Assembly: GCA_032358165.1 (NCBI GenBank)
Contig: JAALGY010000031.1
Coordinates: forward strand, 1,426,001 to 1,490,000
Direction: 5' to 3'
DNA: 64,000 bases
DNA from: Diplosphaera chodatii
Taxonomy: Eukaryota; Chlorophyta; Trebouxiophyceae; Prasiolales; Stichococcaceae
Below are positions 25,053-37,488 of this stretch, piece after piece. The notes under the pieces were generated by a model that was given only the letters and a program-made list of their open reading frames with translations, made no database searches and was not told the DNA's origin. How positions within the stretch are numbered: position 1 is the stretch's first letter; each line of letters begins with the position of its first letter. The position numbers were made by a program, and so were the translations under genes.

Positions 25053-27433
25053 ATGGCGAACCGTACGGACCCCAATGCCGCCACCGTCCATGGAACCAAC
25101 CCGCAGGTAAGTAGCGCCGCAGGTCACATGATGATCAACAAGCTGGTGGCATGATGCAGCAAACCACGCCGACCGCAAGGTCGGCCGCAAGCCTTTTAAG
25201 ACCCAACATACGGGGTGTGCATGGGTGCCTTTGAAGTAGCACATGCACCCTTCAATGCTTGCGGCATGTCTTGGTCTGCAGAATCTGGTGGAGAAGATCG
25301 TGCGCAGCAAAATCTATGACTGCCAATACTGGAAGGAGCACTGCTTTGGACTGACAGCAGAGTCGTTGATCGACAAGGCACGGCATGGCTACTGTGACGC
25401 CTGCATCTGCCAGTGCAATTGCAGATGACACATTGCACAAGCACGTCTGTTCTGGTAGAGCAATGCACCATTCGGACCTCAGTAGGCGTGTTTGTGCTTG
25501 ACAGGCAGTGGGCCTTAGGGCAGCGGGCGGCACATTTGGCGGTGCCCGTAAGCCCTGCGAGTTCATGTGCCTCACGCTGAAGCTGCTGCAGATCCAGCCG
25601 GACAAGGACATCATCATTGAGTACATCAAGAACGATGAGTTCAAATACGTCCGGATGCTGGGTGAGTGCTTTTCTTGGCCTGTGTGTGGGGTTCGCCGTA
25701 TGAGTGGGTGGACATTGCTATCACGAAGCTTACATGAACATATACCGGAGCAGCTGAAAGCCGAGGAGTGTCTGCCATCCTGTGCAGGAGCATTCTATCT
25801 GCGATTGGTGGGCAGGCCGCTGGACGTGTACAATTACCTGGAGCCGCTGCTGAGCGACTTCCGAAAGGCAAGCTGGTTGCGAGGCACCCAACAGAGGATA
25901 GTACATGGATGTGGCCTCCTTAGCAGTCTCGTCATGCCTCTATTGTAGTGCACCTGTCAAACCAACTTCCTGCTGCAGGTGCGGCTGCGGAACCTGGATG
26001 GCACCTTTGAGCTGAGCCACATGGACGAGGTGGTCGACAAGATGCTGCACTCGGACCTGCTGTTCGACATCGCGCTGCCCCGCATCCCTCACAGGTCGCA
26101 CCAAAACCCAGCTGCAACGACTCCCACAACGCCTGTCTGCCATGTGCTCAACTGTCGCACCCCTGGCCAGATTAGTTTGCGTGTCGAATGTGCTGGCGGG
26201 GACCTCTGGGTAGACAGCTGCACCTCTGTTGAGCTGGCGTCCATGTCCGCAGGCACACTCTGGAGAAGATTGGGCAGCTGGACCCATATGTCAGCGCCGT
26301 GGACTTGGATGCAGACGCACTGGAAGCTGAGGTGTGCGCAGTCAACTCAAATGCAAATCATAGACAGCTGCATCGCTGCATCTGGCCCCCAACTGCGACA
26401 GAGCATTGCCCCAGAAACAAGGCATGCCCGGAGGACGACCATGTGCTCTGGGCTGACTCCCGCGCATGCCGCGCAGCTGGGGGCGGCGCAGGAGGAGGCG
26501 GCGGCGATGGAGGTGGAGGCGCCCAGCCCACCCCGCAGCCGCAGCCGCAGCCGCAGCCGGGACCGCAAGGAGGAGCGCGCGCGGGAGAAGTGGCGGGACC
26601 GCGACTCCACCCGCCGCGTCCGGTACCTCCCATGCTGCACGTGCTGTCTTGCAAAATGTGCCTCCAGCATGCAGAGCGGACTGTGCTCGCTCACGCTCTC
26701 AGCAACCTCTAGTGTTGGTGCTCTCCCTGATCCCATGCCAGGTGACAACACGACAGACTGTACCGACTCTATGTCGGGCACTGTTGGCCAGGGATCGTGA
26801 CGTCGAGGCGCCGCCTGCGGAGGAGAACGGCCACGGCGGCGACCGCCACAGGGACCAGGACAGGCATGCAGACCGGGACAGGGACCGGGACAGGGACAGG
26901 CAACCAGACCGAAACCGGGAGCGGGAGAAGGACAGGCATCCAGACCGGGACCGGGAACGGGAGGACAGGCACAGGGAGCGGGAGCACGAGCGGCGGCGGC
27001 CCCGCAGCCGCAGCCGCGACCGGGACCGGGGCGGCAGGGACCGGGACAGGGACAGGGACCGGGATGGAGAGAGGGGCAAGGACAGGGGCAGGGAGCGGGA
27101 AGGTGACAGGGACCGGCGGCGCCGGCGCAGCCGCAGCGGCAGCCGTGAGCGCCCGCATCGCAAGGAGGTACGGTGTCCGCGCTGTCCCCCTCTCGCATTG
27201 TCTGGACCACTGTGTGCGCCAGCACGTGCTGTTCGGCAGCAGGCACCAACTGCGCCTGTCCTCAGTGGGAATATGTCATGTCAACGCAGGCAAGACGGGA
27301 GGGTGGTCGGAAGGGGCGTGATGAGGACCTGCCTCCACCGCCTGCTGGCGGCGGCGGCAGCAAGGACGAGATGTCTGTTGACCAAACAAATGCGATGCGC
27401 TCCAAGCTCGGTCTGGCACCGTTGAAGCAATGA
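25053..27433 (+). CDS. PRP38: Pre-mRNA-splicing factor 38 (PRP38A type)
   Basis: In other eukaryotes this tri-snRNP protein is needed for spliceosome activation before the first catalytic step. The 415-residue product opens with the PRP38 domain: NPQNLVEKIVRSKIYDCQYW, EFMCLTLKLLQIQPDKDII, YVRMLGAFYLRL, VYNYLEPLLSDFRK, VVDKMLHSDLLFDIALPRI. An acidic linker and a long Asp/Arg/Glu repeat follow, then DLPPPPAGGGGS and GLAPLKQ. Exons: 25053-25106, 25282-25377, 25505-25661, 25788-25867, 25979-26094, 26253-26331, 26477-26622, 26792-27167, 27290-27433. The donors after 25377 (AAG|GCACGG) and 25867 (AAG|GCAAGC) are GC rather than GT; only these keep both the frame and the family sequence. The first is weak by consensus. 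Confidence 0.95.
26840..27120. repeat. Degenerate tandem repeat encoding Asp-Arg/Glu-Arg runs
   Basis: Imperfect hexamer-scale repeats of GACCGGGACAGG-like units lie within PRP38 exon 8 and encode alternating DR/RE residues. The same DNA read on the other strand gives Ser/Leu/Pro-rich open frames, which I treat as shadows. Confidence 0.75.
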
Positions 27434-27644
27434 CAAGTGCTTTCGCAGTATATCAATGTATGCAATGCACAGATGGACATGTCAATGACAAGCAACAAGC
27501 AGTGGTTTTTCTGCAATCTATCAGCTACATACAGGGTGCAACAACTGTGCGCACAATGTTGCTGGCAGTATCCCCAATTTGAATGGACCACCCCGCTTTT
27601 ATCCAATACCCGCACCCTGCCACACGCTCATGCATCAGAAGTTT

Positions 27645-30600
27645 TCACATCTTGATCTGACTTTCAAAGTTGTCTAGCCGCTTCACCTGCACAGCAGGTT
27701 TGAAGCTGGTACCATGCTTGCTGCACCACATCTGTCAGCGACAGCTTGCAGCACAGCGCCGTGCAGTGGTCACACTCACCCGCCAAAGTCCGCGGTAAAC
27801 CACCGCCCCGCAGGCAGTGGCTGCTAAGCCGGCAGCCCAAGCCATGCCCGAGTGGCCGGCCAGACCAAACTGTGTGGCCTGCCGAAGCAGTGCACAACCT
27901 GGCTTAGCGTCACAACCATGCAATCCAGTCCCGCAGGCGCATGCTTGGTTAGGAGACATCAGGAATAGATGGCCAGTATATGCAGGGTCTCGACGACTGA
28001 ATGGGTGGCAGGAACCAGAGCCGTACTATGTTGGCGAGGCCGGCCGCGCCAACAGCGCCGACGGTGGTCCCCTGCAGGACGGCCTGCCGCCTGTCGGCGC
28101 GCTCGGACTCCAGCACCCGCGTCCGCAGCCGCACCTCCCCAGACTGCAGCTGCCCCAGTGTACTGCATCCGAGTAGGAAGACGAAATCAGACCCCATTTC
28201 GGCTGTATGCATGCAGACTGCAAACGAAAGCATCACGGGCAAGGAACGCTGCATATGGAGGTTGCAAGCTGATGGCGAAGCAAAGCAGGCGCATTCCCCT
28301 CATGCAGACGACTGTCCGCTGTATTTGGTCATGATTAGCCAGAACACCTGCACCGCCGGCACCTGCACTCACCTGTCCATGGCCGCGATGCGCGTGGGCA
28401 TGGCGGCGGCGTCGCTGCTGATCTGCACCGCCTGCTCCTGCAGCCGCTCCAACACAAAGCCCTGCGCCTGCTGCGCGTCCTGCACCCCCATGGTGACCTC
28501 ACGCTCAGCTACACTGCCGGGCAGCCTGCTGCACCAACCCCAGTACGGGGCCCCGGTGTCGAAGAGCGGATCAGCGGCTTCTCTGACCAATCGCATGCGC
28601 ACAGACCACTGACCACCAGCTCCTCAGCGGTTACACACAGGACGCACCTGCAGGTTGAGCAGCTCCAGCGCGTACGGTTTGGCTGTGTCTGAAAAGCTGT
28701 AACTGGGGTCCAGCGCCTGCGGCGGCGCACAGCCACACGATATGTTAGCTCACATGTCGTGGCACATCGTCAAGACGCTGGTTGTTCCAGCAACGTACAG
28801 ACCAGCTGCCATCAGTCGTCACCTTGCCCAGACCCTCCAGGGTGGAGAATGCCCTCAGCACGAACGTGAAGGTGGCGGGAAACCTGAACGGCTGGTCCAG
28901 TGCGATTGCAAACAAGTCCTCGCCAATGTTCTGCACAGTTCATCCAAAACATCACATGGTGCATTAATATCTTTTCAGCGAAGGTTGTACAGCATCACAG
29001 CGTCCAGCAGCATGGCACGTCGCAATCGACAAGATGTGCACCGCGATGGTCTCCTCCCGCTGCGTGGCCTGCTGGAAGTTCTTCAGGAAGTAGGTCAGGG
29101 AGCGGCGGATGCTGAACAGGTCGGCTGTGGGCACGATGATCTTCAGATCAATCAGTGCCTTGATGACCTGTATCAGCGACACCACCCATGGGTTGTCCTG
29201 CCGTCTTCATTAGGATCCGGACGGCACTAAGCATCAGAATTCAGAGCGGGGTTTGAGCAGCACCTGCTCGGAGTCTTGGCGGTAGATGCCATAGAACACA
29301 TCCAATAGCTTCTCCCTGCTGCTCGCTGTGCTCGACATCATTCCTAAGGCAATCAAAGCATATTTATCACATTCTAGCAAAACACACTCGGAGTTTGCTG
29401 CCCAGCAGACGCAGAAGCTGCCCAGCAGAAGCCATGCAAGATACAGCCAAGCCAGCAGAAGTGCATCGTCTGCATACCGAAGTCATAGAACAGCAGCTGC
29501 CCGCGGCTGCCGACTGCCAGGTTGCCAGGGTGAGGGTCTGCATCATGCGGTTGCCAGGTAAAGTGCGGGGTTGACGCACATATTCATCAGAGGTAACCTG
29601 ATCAGAGGTAACCTAGTAGGCTGTACTTCTGTGCCAACCCATTACTTGCAACAGGTATACACAGGACTACTGCACAGTCATCAGGCACCTGCATGGAGGA
29701 AGCCATGACGTAAAATCATTAGCAGGTATGCTTCTGTTGCACGACGGGCGATTTCGCCTGTGTTCAGCCCAGCGGCCGACAGCTGCTGGACGTTGGTGAT
29801 CTGCGGAATGAGGTATGGCTCTTGGTCAGCAAGGTACAAACACCGCAGGGCCTGTCAAACATGCATGGCTGAGTCGGTGCACAGTGCCCATGAGCGCTCG
29901 CCTTGATGCCAGGGAGGTAGGACAGGGTGATGACACGGGCTGAGGTGGTCCCCCTGCAGTGTGCATTCCGCAACCAGGCTCAGCATGATGCCAAGTCAGA
30001 AGCACAGTGACGAAGTCTCACACTATACATCTGCAAGACAAAGCTCACCAGTGTACCACTGGGGCTTCCACCCAGTCAACGTTGCGGAAGTTGCGCCGGA
30101 AACGGTCGGCATTGCGCCCCTCGTTCACATAGTCGATCTCCTGCAGATGCAGCGCCTCCCATGTCATCTGCTTTGGCTACCACTATACGTCAGCACAGCA
30201 GCTGAGTGAGGAATGGGTCTTGAGGTGCCTGCAGTGTGCAGGCCAGTGCCGCACCTGGTACAGGATGGTGGACACCTCCTTGTGGATGCCCCTCAGGTCG
30301 CGGCGCCCCTCGTCCTGGCGGTCCACAAACGCCGCCACCTTGCCCAGCTCCTCCAGATCGATGTCAAACAGCTCCTGCAGGGCGAGCAAGCAAGTAGTGC
30401 GAAGCACATATCCAATGACATAGTACAACTCCATAGTAGGAGCCATAAATTTCATCAGAATGCGCATCATGGCAGAACCTTACCTTCAGCCCGGGGCGCT
30501 GGACCTTGACGACAACCTCGTCTCCATTCCGCAGCCGTGCACGATGCACCTGTGACACGAAGCACTGACATCGTGATTCTCTCATGAGTGCAGACATGTG

Positions 30601-32428
30601 AAACGTTCATCGTCTTTCACAGACACAGCGCATTGCATGATGTCTGAACCATCACAGACGTCAGACATCATCATGGCAGCTCAGGCTGCTGGTGACAACA
30701 CGGTGGCACCCTGCAGCAGACAAACTTGCCAATTGCTGGACCGCTCCTTTCATGGAGTAATCCTGCACACCTGGCCTAGGCTGGCGGCGGCCAGCGGCTG
30801 CTCGTTGAATGTCGCAAACAGCTGTTCTGGCGGTGCACCCAGCTCTGCCTCGAAGATTGCCCGGGCCTTTGCGACCGGGAAGGCTGGCACACGGTCCTGC
30901 ACGGCATGGCTGTGTTCATTCAGAAAGACACATTGCAGCGGCATGCAGACACGAGCCATGAAACCTTCAGCAGCATAGCTGTACAGCGACACCTTGCCAG
31001 AGCACACGGCTCACACGGTGCCTGTCGTGCGCTTTTGCTGACACGAGCACACTGCAATCACACCTGCAGAAGTGCTAGCTCCTCGGTGAACTCTGGAGGC
31101 AGCAGGTCGCTGCGAGTGCTGAACAGCTGGCCTAGCTTAATGAATGTGGGGCCCAGCTGCAGCAGCGTCCCCCGCAGCCAGACAGCCGTGCGCCGCCGCC
31201 GCGCCTGTACATGTGCAACTACGATGATTTGAAACCATCTACACGTGAAACACTTGACACGGCAACATCCAGGAGCGACATGACTCGCTCGCTTGATGCC
31301 ATCGGATGCCATTCGAAGAACAAATAATGGGAAAGACTATGACAGAGGATACATGGCACCTCCGCCCAATGAGAAGGCAAGGAAACTCGTATCATTCACA
31401 AATGGCCTAGCATGCAGTGCGCAGCTACAGCAATCATTTGACACACTTGTCAGCACAGTCATGAGTTCAACCAGGCTCACCGACTGTTTGGCCTCTGTGA
31501 AGCCGCCTGGATACGACTGCTTCGTCTCTATGAGCCACAGCCGTGTGCGCAGCGACGCCAGCGAGGTCCAGATGCTGACGGTGCGCTGCACCCTGGAGTA
31601 GCTGTCCATCGACCACTCCACGCTGGTGCTGACTGGCAACTCTCGGATGCCTGTGACCAAAGTTGTCTATGAGTGCGAAGCGCGAATGTGCACACCGCGC
31701 GGAGATAGGTATGGTCACACTTGCAGACCCTCCAGCAGCCACCCACCTGACTCGGACACCTCGGCCTCCACCAGGACCTGGCCGGCGCGCGTCTGCGTCA
31801 GCACCTCCGCAGCCACGTTGGCTGCGGACTCGATTTGCGGCTGCGCAGCAGTTGCGATGCGCTGTGCAGCTGCACCATTCACTCCTGTGCGGGACTGCTG
31901 CATGCGTGCATCGCTGCTTCGCCTGCCACTCATGCCAACAGAGTTGACTGCTGGCGCCGCGTCATCGTTTCGCTGCTGCGCTGGCGCAGTAGGACGCGTG
32001 GCTGACTTCGGCGGCAACTCTGTGCGCCGCTGCGGCAGACCGTATCGTTCGCGAGCCTGAGGCGTTTGCCTGCCCTGAGCGCCACCGCTGTCCCTGACCT
32101 CCTCACTGCCTTGCGGCCGTGTCACCGGTGCTGTGCTGGGAGCAGCTGTTGCAGATGTCTGCTGCTCCTCTGGCAGGTACAATGGTACCATCCTGACCTC
32201 CCGCTGCGGAGCTCGCACCGCTGCAGTGGTGCCCGTGTGCCGCGGCCTGCAGTCATCACGTCGACCCCTGCATGACATATCAGCGCTGCATTCAGCAGAG
32301 TTTCGACAGCCACAGCAGCTGTAGGGCCGGTTGCTGGTGAGCCAGCAGACCAGCATTGTGGCAGGAGGCAACCGACCTGGGGAGTAAGCTTGCTGGCAGC
32401 CGCAAGGCCCCAGGTGGACTGGCCGCAT
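27645..32428 (-). CDS. ABC1/UbiB-family atypical kinase, plastid ABC1K3-like
   Basis: Relatives sit in plastoglobules and regulate prenyl-lipid (tocopherol, plastoquinone) metabolism. The product is about 812 residues: a long Gln/Ala/Arg N-terminus (probable transit peptide plus linker), [19 protein letters not shown], the KxGQ motif in [19 protein letters not shown], the Ala-rich loop [23 protein letters not shown] (Lys), [25 protein letters not shown] and FYDFGMM (DFG), then a C-terminal region ending [12 protein letters not shown]. Minus-strand exons: 32428-31747, 31650-31481, 31204-31064, 30896-30771, 30549-30484, 30374-30255, 30140-30049, 29953-29902, 29851-29689, 29537-29478, 29343-29264, 29167-29042, 28930-28823, 28716-28648, 28479-28373, 28162-28027, 27878-27780, 27686-27645. 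The intron after 29902 uses a GC donor. The start codon is tentative. The C-terminal sequence resembles Arabidopsis ABC1K3 from memory. Confidence 0.92.
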
Positions 32429-32953
32429 ACAGCTTCATGTTGTCAATTTATAACAGGTGAATATCTGTCAGTATCAACCTACCAAATGACTCTCTATGAG
32501 GCTCCATGCATGACTGCGAGTGATGTGCGACGTCATCAAAGCACGTGCATGCTGTGCCAGCGCACACAAATTGCCGGTCACAACAGCATAGGACGGTGTG
32601 CTCTCTCCCTGTGAAAACGTTCATTCTTTGTTTGATCTGGTCACAGATTCAATCACAGGCGATTTCCCAACATTGCAATCAATTGACCACAGATCGCATT
32701 CATTGCTGCGGATACTTCATGTGATTAGCTGTTCTGTCGTGACCAGCAAAGACCCATTCCAGCTGCATCGCCTTGAGTCGAACTCCCACGACTGCCGCCT
32801 TGAAGGTACATTACTATACGATATGTAGCAGATCAGGCTGTAGGCGCATGGCCCCAATGTGCAGGCAAAGCGCCACTGCTCATTAGATATCCATGGCCAG
32901 ACGAGCCAAGGCATATCTCCCACCGCCGACGCTGTAAAGCAGCTGGGCTGCGT
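32429..32953. other. Divergent intergenic region, ABC1K / ORC2
   Basis: 525 nt between the two start regions, fairly AT-rich. No element was recognised. An upstream ORC2 exon could be hidden here because the ORC2 N-terminus is not secure. Confidence 0.4.
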
Positions 32954-34926
32954 ATGGCCGATCCACCTGAATACTTCAGACGGCGGCCTCGTACTGGACA
33001 TGCCGCTGACTGCAGCCTTGCGGATCTGGGCATCTCAGCAGGTCGCAGCCTCATGCTACATTGCGTGTATGGACCCTGCAAGGCCTCGGTAGCTCATGCC
33101 ATTGCCGCTGCAATGTTTCAAGCGCTTGCCGCTTGACCACATGCAAACTCTGCTCACTTGATGTTGCTGCCACAGTCAGCCGCGATGCAGCCAGCAAGCT
33201 GCTGGAGGGCCTTCCAGATCCCCACAGCAGGGCACGTGCACAGCTACGGCAGCGGCACCAGGAGGACTTTGCCGCCTGGCTCTTTGAGTTGGAGGCGGGC
33301 TTCAACCTGTGCTTCTATGGGTTCGGTTCAAAGCGCAGCCTGCTCAGGGTGGGTGCCTCAAAGCGCAGCGCGCAAACAGTGAAATACTGTGAACAGCTGC
33401 AGTTTATGTCCGAATTTGGTTTCAGGTGGGCGTTGTGTCCTCTGCACAGGACTTTGCAGACAGCTACTTGAGCCACAGTACTGTGTTGGCGGTGTCAGGG
33501 CTGCAGAAAGCAGTGACTGCGCACCAAGTGCTGGTGCAAGCAGCGGCTGCGCAGCGCCATGAGAACCCTGCCAATCTCAGGTGAAGATGGTGGTGTCATT
33601 GCAGCGCTTTTCGAGCGCACACTGAATGCGTGTGGTGTGCTGTTATTCGTTCATCATGCAACAAAACTATCAGAATGGTTTCAGGCTGCCGTGAAGCTGA
33701 GCTGGGTTGGCACTTGGTGGCAGGACGAAGCCGGATCCACAACTGGTGGCAATGATTGCGGGACATGAGGCGCCTCTGGCTGTAATCCTGTTCAACATTG
33801 AAGGGCCCGGTGAGTCGAGCCTGATAGGCTTCCCTGAGCTGCAACAAAGGAGGGTTGAGCTATCATGTGCTAGTGGCCGCTGTGCAGTTTGTAAAGTAGA
33901 AATGTCATTGCAGGGCTGCGGACACGAGAAGCCCAGTCGCTCCTAAGCCAGCTGGCGGCATGCCCCAGCGTCAGATTCATCGCCTCGTTCGACGATGTCA
34001 ACACACCCGTGCTCTGGGACGAGTGAGTACCGACCATAGAAATTTCACCATGATGCACTCTTGTGGCAGCATGCATGTGACCCATGTTGTGCTGAGTTGC
34101 AGCATGACTGCCAGCCAGTTCAACTGGCTGTTTCACGACGTCAGCAACTTCGAGCCGTACACATGGGAGCTGGCCGAGGCTCGGGTGCCGTCCCTACTTG
34201 CGGGAGGAAGGTAGGGTCGCCCCACAACAGGGCCTGCAGCATACTGCCCGCGCTGGCGGCACCCTGGTCATGGCCTGGTTGCCGCATGGTGTGAGTGGCT
34301 AAAGCCCTGCTGAATGTGGGTGGCGTGTGGACTGCAGGTCGCATGCAACGGAGGTCTCGGCGGCAGAGGTGCTCAAGTCGCTGCCGCCAAAGGCACGGAA
34401 GATCTTTGCCATACTTGTGGCTCATACACAGGACAAAGACGGGCCAGGAGGTGAGCCACCTCCGATACCAGCCCTGTGAATCCAATGCTGTGGCAACCAT
34501 GTATGCCCAGCGTGGTCACGGTTGCACACTTGTCGCCAAGCTGTTGTGCCATCTCCATCTGGTGTGTCCCACCCCGCAGGCGTGGGTTTTCACAGCTTGT
34601 TCAAGCAGTGCCGCTCAAAGTTCCTGGTCGGCAACGAAGCCAACCTCAAGGCGCACCTGGCCGAGTTCAGGGACCACCAGCTGCTGCGCGAGAGGTGCTG
34701 TTCGTGCAAGACACAATGAAATGACGTCTGCGGGCAAGTCACACACTGGCCTGAATTGCCAGAAACTCGCTGGCACTACGTCTGATGCTTGAAAACATGG
34801 GCCACGGTCACTTGCTGACTGGCAATGTCCTGCAGGCGGGCGGAGGATGGCGCGGAGCTGCTCTGTGTGCCGCTGTCAGAGGACGCCCTCGCAAATGTGC
34901 TGAGTGACCTACAAGCTGCGGCTTGA
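32954..34926 (+). CDS. ORC2: Origin recognition complex subunit 2
   Basis: Subunit of the nuclear complex that marks replication origins. The product is about 337 residues, close to plant ORC2 length. It shows EYFRRRPRTG, AAWLFELEAGFNLCFYGFGS plus KRSLL (the diagnostic YGxGSK block), LVAMIAGHEAPLAVILFNIE, VRFIASFDDVNTPVLWD, SQFNWLFHDVSNFEPYTWE, KARKIFAILVAHTQ, and a winged-helix segment GFHSLFKQCRSKFLV ... AHLAEFRDHQLLRER. Exons: 32954-33041, 33176-33348, 33450-33580, 33724-33809, 33914-34022, 34103-34210, 34338-34450, 34580-34694, 34836-34926, with phases agreeing. The ATG at 32954 is the first Met in frame; an upstream exon cannot be excluded. Confidence 0.9.
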
Positions 34927-35281
34927 GCACCGTGTCGTGCACAGTGGACATAGAAACCTGCGCCCTAACTGCAGCGTTGCCAGGACCTACACCTACAATC
35001 CAAACACGTATGCTGGGTAGCGGCTGTGGAGTTTTCCGGTGCGGAGCTGCACTGCCCTGTAGCACAGCTCGCAGGGCTCCACGACTCATCATGTGCATGC
35101 ACGGCATGTTTGTCAGCAATCGTGACGGTTCCTCGCCCGGCTTGCTGACAGCTGTAGGATAGCGTCTAGCGATCAGGCTGGTGCACTCGTTGAACTCACA
35201 CAGCATCAGAAAGTGAAGTAGTTGACGTCAATCCCTGGGTCCATTCTTGCGACCAGCGTCTGCAGCCGTCTGTTGCAGACC
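34927..35281. other. Intergenic, ORC2 to hydrolase
   Basis: 355 nt holding the ORC2 3'UTR and hydrolase promoter. No further feature is visible. Confidence 0.45.
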
Positions 35282-37488
35282 ATGAGGGCGCAAGGCGTAC
35301 AGAGTAACGCAAAACATGTTCATAGCGTAGCACAGCTGCAGTGCTCCTCCCCATTGCCCCTTCGCTCGGATGGCCACACATGCACTGGGCGATTAATCGT
35401 GCGCCGCAATGCACAGCATTTTGGACAGGCCGTCGGAATGCACAGCATGACTTGCAGGCCGCAGCTCGCCTGCTGTGCCCAAGCAGCGACCATCGACGAG
35501 TCCGCACGACGAACAGATGATGAAACTGAAATAGCGCCAGGCGTATTTGAAGGTGGGATGCAGTTGATACTTCAATGACTACAAAGGCTGATATTCATTC
35601 GCTCATTCGCACATCCATAAGAATCTCGGCGCCGGTCGCCGAGCAGGGTTTTGGACATGGCGCGGTTTCCGCATCCGGTATCAGCGCTGCGGCGATTCAG
35701 GTCCTCCAGCACTGATGGTGCACGGCTTTGGCGGCAACTGGTGAGCCGCATGCATGACTGCATACGTGACTTAGGTGAATGCGTAGACACGCAAACACGC
35801 TGTAGTTTTGGCTGCACAGCATGTTGTCCCGCTGTATGATGCAGTGATCACTGGCGGAAGAATCTGCCAGTGGTAGGCAAGTGCAACCGTGCATTTGCCA
35901 TCGACCTGCTTGGGTACGGCTACAGCGACAAGCCAGACCCTAGGTGCGCTATAAACTAGACGTCGATTGCAGCAGCAGGAACATTCATCTCAGGTGCAAA
36001 GCTGGGCAGCAACAGCATGCTCATTGCAGCATGCTGTCAGGGTGGACCCATCCCAATGTCCGCTTGCCGATGTGTGGGGTGCACATGGTGCAGGGCAGCA
36101 GCTCCAGGCAGCCTGTACACGTTCGAGGTGTGGGGCAAGCAGCTGCTTGACTTCATCGACGAGGTCATCAGCGAGCCGACATTCCTGGTGTCCAACTCGG
36201 TCGGAGGTACAGCACAGCCGCACATACCATCACATCTGCCCAGGGAGCTGCTCTGAGGGCTGCCTATCGCATCGCGCATCTCATATTGGAAAAATCATCT
36301 GACTTTTCACGTGATCTGCAATGCTGCAGGGCTGGCAGCACTTGAGGCAGCAATCGAGGAGCCACAGCGCATTCGTGGCGTATTCATCACGAACATCAGC
36401 CTGCGCATGCTCCATGCCAGCAAACAGTCGAGGTGCTTTGCAGTTGACTTCTATTCATTCCTGGGTGGTCCTGACGATTGTGGCCAACTTGTTGCACGTT
36501 GACCGACACATGTCGTGGTCTGCTCCTGCAGATTTCAGCGTCCATTTGTAGCAGCCCTGCAACGCACCCTGCGGGAAACAGCTATCGGCGAGGTATCCTG
36601 CCTGATTGCAAGTCATAGAGTCTGTTGTCCTTGCTGCTGATGCTCGAGTGCAGGTTTGGCGGTCTCGCTACATTTCTGAGCCTTCTGCTGTTGGCTGCAG
36701 GCTTTCTTTGCCAATGTAGCCAAGGCGCGCACCGTGAAGACCATCCTGCAGCAATGCTATGGCGACAAAAGCACAGTCACGGACGAACTCGTCCAATATG
36801 TAAGCTTGTTGTGCAGCTGGTCTGTAATTGACCTCCCAGACGATTACAGCAATGCTTTTGTTCCATGCATCACTGGCAGCATCTTGTCTCCCAGTCGTGT
36901 TGTCAGCTACATTTGCTGTTGACTCTGCAGGTGCTGAAACCGGGCTTGGACGCGGGCGCTGCCAGGGTGTTCCTGGAGTTCCTCAGCTACAGCAGCGGTC
37001 CACTGCCAGAGGAGCAGTTCGCTAAAGTGCAGGTGACAGGGCGCATCCTCATGGAACTGTCTGCGCCTCGAAAGCTGCACGTCTAGCGTCTTTGATCTGC
37101 CTCTTTGCTGTCACGGCAACCTGCGTTGCACATACCGGTGTGCTGGTATGGTAACAGGTGCCGGTGGCGGTGCTATGGGGTGCGGCAGACCCCTGGGAGA
37201 AGGTGGAGTGGGGCCGCGACTTCTGCCCCGCCAACTACCCCGCCATTGAGGTGGGCTGCATTGTCTGCAGCTCGTTGAATTGAGACAGCATCTGTTGTCT
37301 GCAGCGCATCTGATGTGGTGGCATGTGTAGTGTGAGTATCTTTTCTCAAGTGCGATGTCCTTATGCAGGACTACATTGAGCTCCCGGGCGTGGGCCACTG
37401 CCCGATGGATGAGGCCCCACATCTTGTGAACCCCAGAATACAGCAATTCATTGACCGCCATACAGAACAAGTCGCAGATGGAGCATGA
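35282..37488 (+). CDS. Plastid alpha/beta-hydrolase (plant At5g19850-like group)
   Basis: Serine hydrolase of 384 residues; the substrate is unknown. An N-terminal exon of about 90 residues looks like a transit peptide. The fold then reads FWTWRGFRIRYQRCGDSGPP, MVHGFGGN (oxyanion HG), DHWRKNLPVV, FAIDLLGYGYSDKPDPR, VSNSVGGLAALEAA (nucleophile elbow SNSVGG, Ser in the middle), GVFITNISLRMLH, VAVLWGAADPWE (Asp region) and GVGHCPMDEAPHLVN (catalytic His). Exons: 35282-35552, 35647-35740, 35845-35943, 36094-36206, 36330-36432, 36532-36592, 36701-36799, 36931-37032, 37158-37250, 37369-37488. Every junction is in phase. The nucleophile motif SxSxGG matches plastid hydrolases related to pheophytinase and CLD1, but this alone does not prove a chlorophyll-related activity. 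Confidence 0.9.

Noticed and set aside
26840..27120. Possible CRISPR-like repeat array
   Set aside because: There are no regular repeats with unique spacers. It is a coding tandem repeat in a eukaryotic exon.
26347..27249. Long antisense frames rich in Pro/Ala/Cys or Ser/Leu across the PRP38 repeat
   Set aside because: They are produced by the DR/ER-encoding DNA repeat read backwards.
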